Source: Solirubrobacterales bacterium (GTDB lineage: Bacteria > Actinomycetota > Thermoleophilia > Solirubrobacterales > Solirubrobacteraceae). Taken from it: a stretch of DNA of 64,000 bases. The notes beneath the pieces are model-generated. The model was not told the origin of the DNA. It saw nothing but the letters and a program-made list of their open reading frames with translations, and ran no database searches. Position 1 is the stretch's first letter. Every line of letters begins with the position of its first letter. A program made the position numbers and the translations under genes. Below are positions 59,401-64,000 of the stretch, in pieces. The stretch spans positions 1-64,000 of the forward strand of contig JAFAWR010000285.1 of the NCBI GenBank assembly GCA_019241635.1, read 5' to 3'.

Positions 59401-60452
59401 GGGGCGAAGGCCACGGGCACGCTCAGGGCCTCGAACGTGCGGATGCAGAAGCGGTCGGTCATCCCCGCGAGGTGGTCGGTGACCCGGCGCGGGAGCTCGC
59501 CCGGCGGGATCGAGCCCGGGATCTCCTCGGGATGGGCGCAGTAGTGGTCGAACAGCGAGCGGACCACCAGGCGGATCTTCTCGTGCTCGCGGGTCGCCTC
59601 GGGGCCCAGGTACACGCGCTCGAACATGAACGTCCGCAGCTCGGCCATGGCCGAGCCGATCGTCTCGCCCTGGACGATGTCACCTGCCTCCTCGGAGTGC
59701 TCGACGAGGTCGTGGACGAGCGTGTCGATTCGCTGGGGTCCGGTGGTCCCGAGGACCTCGATCGGGTTTTCCGGCAGGTCTGCGGGGGCGAGCAGACCGG
59801 CCCGGACGGCGTCGTCGATGTCGTGGTTGATGTAGGCCACGCGGTCCATCAGGCGGACGATCTTGCCCTCGAGCGTGGCCGGCGGTCTCGATCGGCCGGA
59901 GTGGCTGACGATGCCGTCGCGGACCGGCGCGGTCAAGTTGAGCCCGAGGCCGTCGCGCTCGAGCGTGTCGACCACGCGCAGCGAATGCTCGTGGTGCATG
60001 AACGACAGGCCGAAGCGCTCGGACAGGCAGCGGTCAAGCGCGTCCTCGCCGACGTGCCCGAAAGGCGGATGGCCCAGGTCGTGACCGAGCCCGATCGCCT
60101 CGACGAGATCCTCGTTCAGGCGCAGCGCCCGCGCCACCGTGCGGGAGATCTGGGTCACCTCGAGAGTGTGGGTGAGCCGCGTGCGGTAGTGGTCGCCGGC
60201 CGGCGAGACGAACACCTGGGTCTTGTACTTGAGACGGCGAAACGCCTTGCAGTGCACGATCCGGTCGCGGTCGCGCTGGAACGGCGTGCGCAGGCCGCAG
60301 TCGGGCTCCTCGCGCTGGCGCTGGGGCGGGTAGGACGGCGTCGCGAGCGGCGAGTGCTCGCGCTCCTCGCGGGCCCGGATCCGCTCGGCGAAGCGCTCCG
60401 CCACCGGGCCGGCGGGGTGCTCGGAGCTCGAGGTCAGAAGCTGCTCGCTCAT
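59397..60452 (-). CDS. dgt: Deoxyguanosinetriphosphate triphosphohydrolase-like protein
   Basis: RDRDRIVHCKAFRRLKYKTQVFV; RTRLTHTLEVTQISRTVARAL; GLGHDLGHPPFGH. Confidence 0.95.
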   Translation of the reverse strand: MSEQLLTSSSEHPAGPVAERFAERIRAREEREHSPLATPSYPPQRQREEPDCGLRTPFQRDRDRIVHCKAFRRLKYKTQVFVSPAGDHYRTRLTHTLEVTQISRTVARALRLNEDLVEAIGLGHDLGHPPFGHVGEDALDRCLSERFGLSFMHHEHSLRVVDTLERDGLGLNLTAPVRDGIVSHSGRSRPPATLEGKIVRLMDRVAYINHDIDDAVRAGLLAPADLPENPIEVLGTTGPQRIDTLVHDLVEHSEEAGDIVQGETIGSAMAELRTFMFERVYLGPEATREHEKIRLVVRSLFDHYCAHPEEIPGSIPPGELPRRVTDHLAGMTDRFCIRTFEALSVPVAFAP

Positions 60453-60527
60453 CGCCTTCGATTCTGACACCGTGTCGCGGCGGCCGAGCGGAGTTGTCAC
60501 AAAGGCGTGACGGGAGGCATGCCGGCG

Positions 60528-61253
60528 CTATCCCCTGATCACCAGCGGCCGCAGGTGGACGTGGGCGTGGTGCTCCGCGGTTTCGGTGATCGCGCGCTCG
60601 GCCTGAGCCAGGGCGCGGTCGGAGGCGTCAGGGGCCTGGGCCAGCGGCCGCCCAAGGGCGCCGACCAGGAAGCCATGACCCTCCTGGCCGAGCGGGAACG
60701 CGGCGGCCTCGCACGCGCTGCAGACAACCCCGCCGGCGGCGGCGGAGAAGCCCTGCAGATGCTCGGTTTCTCCACAGCCCGCGCAGGAGGCGAGCTGGGG
60801 CACGATCCCGGCCGCGAGGAGCAGCTTGAGGCGGAAGGCCAGGCCGGTGGCCGGCCGGGCGTGCTCGGCGCCGGAATCGAGCAGGGCCAGCTCGTTGGCG
60901 AGCAGGCGAAACACCTCGGGATGAGGCTCGGGGGTCTCGAACAGGCGCGCCACCGCATCACAGGCGCGGGCGGCGGCGTCCAGGGTGGCCGCGTGCTCGC
61001 GCAGCGGGGCGTGGGCGGCGATCGTGTCGACGCCGGTGACCGTGTGCAGCTCGCCGCGCCCCTCGTGGAGGATCACGCCGATGTGGAAGAACGGCTCGAG
61101 CCGGGCCCCGAACCGGCTGCGGGCTCGCCGCGCTCCCTTGGCGATCGCCGCCAGCCGCCCGTGGTCCGGCGTGTACAGGTGGAGGATCCGATCCGCCTCC
61201 CCGTAGCGGATCGAACGGAGCACGATCGCCTCGGTCCTCAGCGATCTGGGCAC
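60528..61253 (-). CDS. recO: DNA repair protein RecO
   Basis: RTEAIVLRSIRYGEADRILHLYTPDHGRLAAIAKGARR; CAGCG...CSACE zinc site. Confidence 0.93.
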   Translation of the reverse strand: MPRSLRTEAIVLRSIRYGEADRILHLYTPDHGRLAAIAKGARRARSRFGARLEPFFHIGVILHEGRGELHTVTGVDTIAAHAPLREHAATLDAAARACDAVARLFETPEPHPEVFRLLANELALLDSGAEHARPATGLAFRLKLLLAAGIVPQLASCAGCGETEHLQGFSAAAGGVVCSACEAAAFPLGQEGHGFLVGALGRPLAQAPDASDRALAQAERAITETAEHHAHVHLRPLVIRG

Positions 61254-61345
61254 GTCTCCCCCTTGCTCCTCAGCGGTCTGAGCACGTCTCCCCCGCCCCA
61301 CCGGTGCGACGATCCCCCGAATCCTCCGCTATACTTTCTGAAGCT

Positions 61346-61600
61346 ATGGCGCAAGTCACGCTCTACACCACCGAGGCCTGTCCCTTCTGCACGAGCGCGA
61401 AGGCCCTGCTGGCCAAGCGCGGCATCGCCTACGAAGAGATCAATCTGGCACGCGACCCGGACAGTCGGACCAAGCTCCAGGAAAAGACCGGGATGTTCAC
61501 CTTCCCGCAGATCGTGATCGGCGAGCACGCGCTCGGCGGCTTCACCGAGCTCCTGGCCGCCGACCGCGCCGGGCGGCTCAACGAGCTGCTCGCGGCTTAG
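61346..61600 (+). CDS. grxC: Glutaredoxin
   Basis: VTLYTTEACPFCTSAKALL; TFPQIVIGEHALGGFTEL. Confidence 0.95.
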   Translation: MAQVTLYTTEACPFCTSAKALLAKRGIAYEEINLARDPDSRTKLQEKTGMFTFPQIVIGEHALGGFTELLAADRAGRLNELLAA

Positions 61601-62471
61601 CGGCTCCGCCCTGCGTCCGTGGGGCGTCTGGCCGGCCTGAACGCGACCGCGGCTTTGGCTGGCAGCGCTCGCACACATAGGTCCCCCGTCCCCCGACGAC
61701 GATCTTGCGGATGCCGGTGCCGCATCGCGGGCAGGGCCGGCCGGCGCGGCGATGGACCAGGAACAGGTCCTGGAAGGATCCGCGTGCGCCGTCGATGTGG
61801 CGGAAGTCGTCGATCGAGGCGCCCTTGGCCTGGATCCCGGCGCTCAGCGCCTCCTCGATTCCGTCCCGCAGGCGCGCCCAGTCGGCACCGCTGAGCCGGC
61901 CGGCCGGTCGCAGCGGATGGATTCCGGCCCGGAACAGCGCCTCGTCGGCGTAGATGTTTCCGACGCCGGCCACTCGGCGCTGGTCGAGGATGAACGCCTT
62001 GACCGGGGCGGCGCGGCCTCGGCCCAGTCCGCGGAGAAGCTCCGGAGTGAACTCCGGGGTGAACGGCTCGGTCCCGATCCGCGCGTTCAGGTACTCGTCG
62101 CGGGCGTCGGCGCCGTGGAGCAGGTGACCGGTGCCGAACCGGCGCGGGTCGACGTAGATCAGGCGGTGTCCGTCGTCGAGGTCGAGCAGGACCCGCGTGT
62201 GCAGCGGGGGCGCCGGGGGGTCGAACAGCAGCGTCCCGGTCATGCGCAGGTGCATGAGCAGGTAGCGCTCGCCCGACAGCGCCCACACCAGGTACTTGCC
62301 CGCCCGCTCGAGGCGCTCGACCACCGCACCCCCGAGCTCGGCGGCGACCGCGGCCGGCGGATCCGGGCGCGTCCAGCGTGGATCGAGGAGCTGTGCCCGG
62401 GTGATCGTGCGGCCGGTCAGATGCGGGGCCAGCTGGCGGCGGATGGTCTCGACTTCGGGGAGCTCGGGCAT
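61578..62471 (-). CDS. mutM: Formamidopyrimidine-DNA glycosylase
   Basis: MPELPEVETIRRQL; VGNIYADEALFRAGIHP; C-terminal zinc finger CPRCGTGIRKIVVGGRGTYVCERCQ. Confidence 0.97.
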   Translation of the reverse strand: MPELPEVETIRRQLAPHLTGRTITRAQLLDPRWTRPDPPAAVAAELGGAVVERLERAGKYLVWALSGERYLLMHLRMTGTLLFDPPAPPLHTRVLLDLDDGHRLIYVDPRRFGTGHLLHGADARDEYLNARIGTEPFTPEFTPELLRGLGRGRAAPVKAFILDQRRVAGVGNIYADEALFRAGIHPLRPAGRLSGADWARLRDGIEEALSAGIQAKGASIDDFRHIDGARGSFQDLFLVHRRAGRPCPRCGTGIRKIVVGGRGTYVCERCQPKPRSRSGRPDAPRTQGGAAKPRAAR

Positions 62472-62495
62472 GGCTGGACTCCTACGGAGTCTGAC

Positions 62496-62669
62496 TTAGA
62501 GAAACGGATCGCCGGGGAGCGGAGCCGCGCGTTCACCGGTCAGCCAGGCCAGAACGCTCGCCCCCACGTCGGCCAGCCCTCCGTCGTGCCGGCGCGCGCC
62601 CTCGGCGGCGTCGGGCAGCGCGCCGACCCCGCACGCGTCGAGCACAATCACGAAGGCTCGCCGGCTCAC
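62496..62669 (-). pseudogene. deoB (remnant): 57-aa remnant of phosphopentomutase (internally deleted, frame retained; not in the supplied ORF track)
   Basis: VSRRAFVIVLDACGVGALPDAAEGARRHDGGLADVGASVLAWLTGERAAPLPGDPFL*: N-terminal metal-binding segment joined to the C-terminal ADVGA(S/T)V...FL segment. Confidence 0.7.
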
Positions 62670-62692
62670 CCGCGAGTGGCGCCGAGAGCCAT

Positions 62693-63631
62693 TTAGTCCT
62701 CGCCGTCCCAGTAATCGAGCCGCTCGAGGCGGGCGATCACACCGACTCCGCGGAAGGCGAGCTTGTTCGAGCGCGGGTAGAAGCAGACATCGGCCGGGTG
62801 GCGCATCCCGTAGGCGAGGTAGGTGAGGCCGGACGGGCCGGCGCGGAACACGTGGGCCAGGCCGGTGCCGGCCGGGCGCGCGATCACATGGCCGGCTTGC
62901 ACCGGAGATTCGTCCTCGCCGACCACGACGACGCCCTCGCCGTCCAACACGACGAAGATCTCCTCCTCGAGCGAGTGGCAGTGCGGTGGCGCCGACTCCA
63001 AGCCCGGAAAGACCCGCACGTGCTGGAGCCCGGTGGACACCGAGCCCGCGGCGCGGCCCAGGTTGCGGCGGGTGCGGGCCACCCGGGGGCGCTCGACGGT
63101 GAGCGCCTCTACGTCCTGTACATTGACCACTGTGGGTGGCCGTGGCCCCGCTGCGCCCGGTGGGAGGGGTGGGGGCCCGAGCTCGGACTCGAGGACGAAC
63201 TGGGTGGCGTGGCCGTCGGTCAGGCAGGGGATCGATTCGACCATGCGCCTGCCCGCGTATGACATGCCCAGACGGGGGAAGCCGACGCTCTCGTCGTCGT
63301 GTCGCTCCCCGAACAGGAGCACGTCCATCGGCTCGACCGCGTGGAGGGTGTGCGCGCCGCCTCCGGCCAGGTACACGATGCAGTCCCCGGGTCCCACCTC
63401 ACAGACCTCGCCGGCCTGCCAGGAGAGGCCGCGCCCGCTCAGCACGTAGAAGATCTCCTCCTCGCGCCCGTGCTCGTGGGCCGGCGTCGACCAGCCGCCG
63501 GCCGGCAGCTCGAGCCGGCGCATGCCCACGTTGACGCAGCCCGCGGCGTCGCCGGTGTACGTCCAGCGGCTGCGGAGGTGACCGAGCTCGACCTCGCGCC
63601 GGCGGCCCTCGTCCAGTCGCGCGATTCCCAC
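62693..63631 (-). CDS. Bicupin protein
   Basis: Two cupin motifs: PAHEHGREEEIFYVLSGRG...GPGDCIVYLAGGGAHT and PPHCHSLEEEIFVVLDGEG...AGHVIARPAGTGLAH. Confidence 0.9.
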   Translation of the reverse strand: MGIARLDEGRRREVELGHLRSRWTYTGDAAGCVNVGMRRLELPAGGWSTPAHEHGREEEIFYVLSGRGLSWQAGEVCEVGPGDCIVYLAGGGAHTLHAVEPMDVLLFGERHDDESVGFPRLGMSYAGRRMVESIPCLTDGHATQFVLESELGPPPLPPGAAGPRPPTVVNVQDVEALTVERPRVARTRRNLGRAAGSVSTGLQHVRVFPGLESAPPHCHSLEEEIFVVLDGEGVVVVGEDESPVQAGHVIARPAGTGLAHVFRAGPSGLTYLAYGMRHPADVCFYPRSNKLAFRGVGVIARLERLDYWDGED

Positions 63632-63721
63632 GCCGGGGACTCTACGACCGAGCGGCCGCTCCGGGCGCTCCGGGAAGCTATCCCGGGGGCGACCCGCGCC
63701 GGCGCCGGGCGCTCCGGGAAC

Positions 63722-64000
63722 CTATTCGCGGGTGATCTGCGCCCGCGGATGCGATTCGAAGTACACGTCGCGCAGCCGCTCGGTGGTCAGGTGCGTGTAG
63801 ATCTGGGTCGTGCCGATGTCGGCGTGGCCGAGCATCTCCTGGAGCGAGCGCAGGTCGCAGCCCCCGGTGAGCAGGTGGGTGGCGAACGTGTGGCGCAGCG
63901 TGTGCGGGCTCATCCGCTGCTCGAGCCCGGCCGTGCGGGCATGGCGGCGCACGATCTTGTACAGCCCCTGGCGGGAAAGGCCGCCGCCTCGCTGGTTGAC
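63722..64000 (-). CDS. xerD: Site-specific tyrosine recombinase XerD, 3' part only (runs off the window)
   Basis: [69 protein letters not shown]. Confidence 0.92.
   Translation of the reverse strand, partial: VNQRGGGLSRQGLYKIVRRHARTAGLEQRMSPHTLRHTFATHLLTGGCDLRSLQEMLGHADIGTTQIYTHLTTERLRDVYFESHPRAQITRE

Noticed and set aside
63722-64000. XerD-like recombinase considered as a mobile-element integrase
   Set aside because: Close match to chromosomal XerD and near a deoB remnant, consistent with the core xerD-deoB context; no element features seen.

Overview
This is a 64 kb window of high-GC actinobacterial chromosome, mostly core genes. Gene content and style suggest Thermoleophilia/Solirubrobacterales, but that is inference. 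The plus strand and minus strand together carry about 55 protein genes: a threonine-synthase-like enzyme plus a MoaD/ThiS carrier, a lipid kinase, rel/spoT, recJ, fused secDF, ruvCAB, an adenylate cyclase, yebC, phosphomannomutase, two GGDEF-EAL proteins, split proline catabolism genes, pdxST, aconitase, a RpiR regulator, a LuxR/LAL regulator, malate synthase, LtrA, an F420/LLM oxidoreductase, a glycosyltransferase, a phosphoesterase lipoprotein, dnaG, dGTPase, recO, glutaredoxin, mutM, a bicupin and a partial xerD. There are two tRNAs (CAU anticodon and Asn-GUU). The best candidates for new biology are: (1) a c-di-GMP-I (GEMM) riboswitch directly upstream of an unlisted 31-aa single-TM peptide ORF, followed by a GGDEF-EAL protein and a DUF5317-like membrane protein; (2) a SAM-I riboswitch with a terminator whose 3' arm contains the Shine-Dalgarno of a threonine-synthase homologue, paired with a diglycine sulfur carrier, which suggests O-phosphohomoserine to homocysteine chemistry; (3) a 57-aa phosphopentomutase remnant that keeps only the two ends of the enzyme, near xerD; (4) a nested-palindrome element next to a 15-bp tandem repeat upstream of recJ; (5) an orphan VirD4/TraG-like ATPase with a Replic_Relax-like partner in a core region. 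All calls come from reading the sequence; no database search was run.
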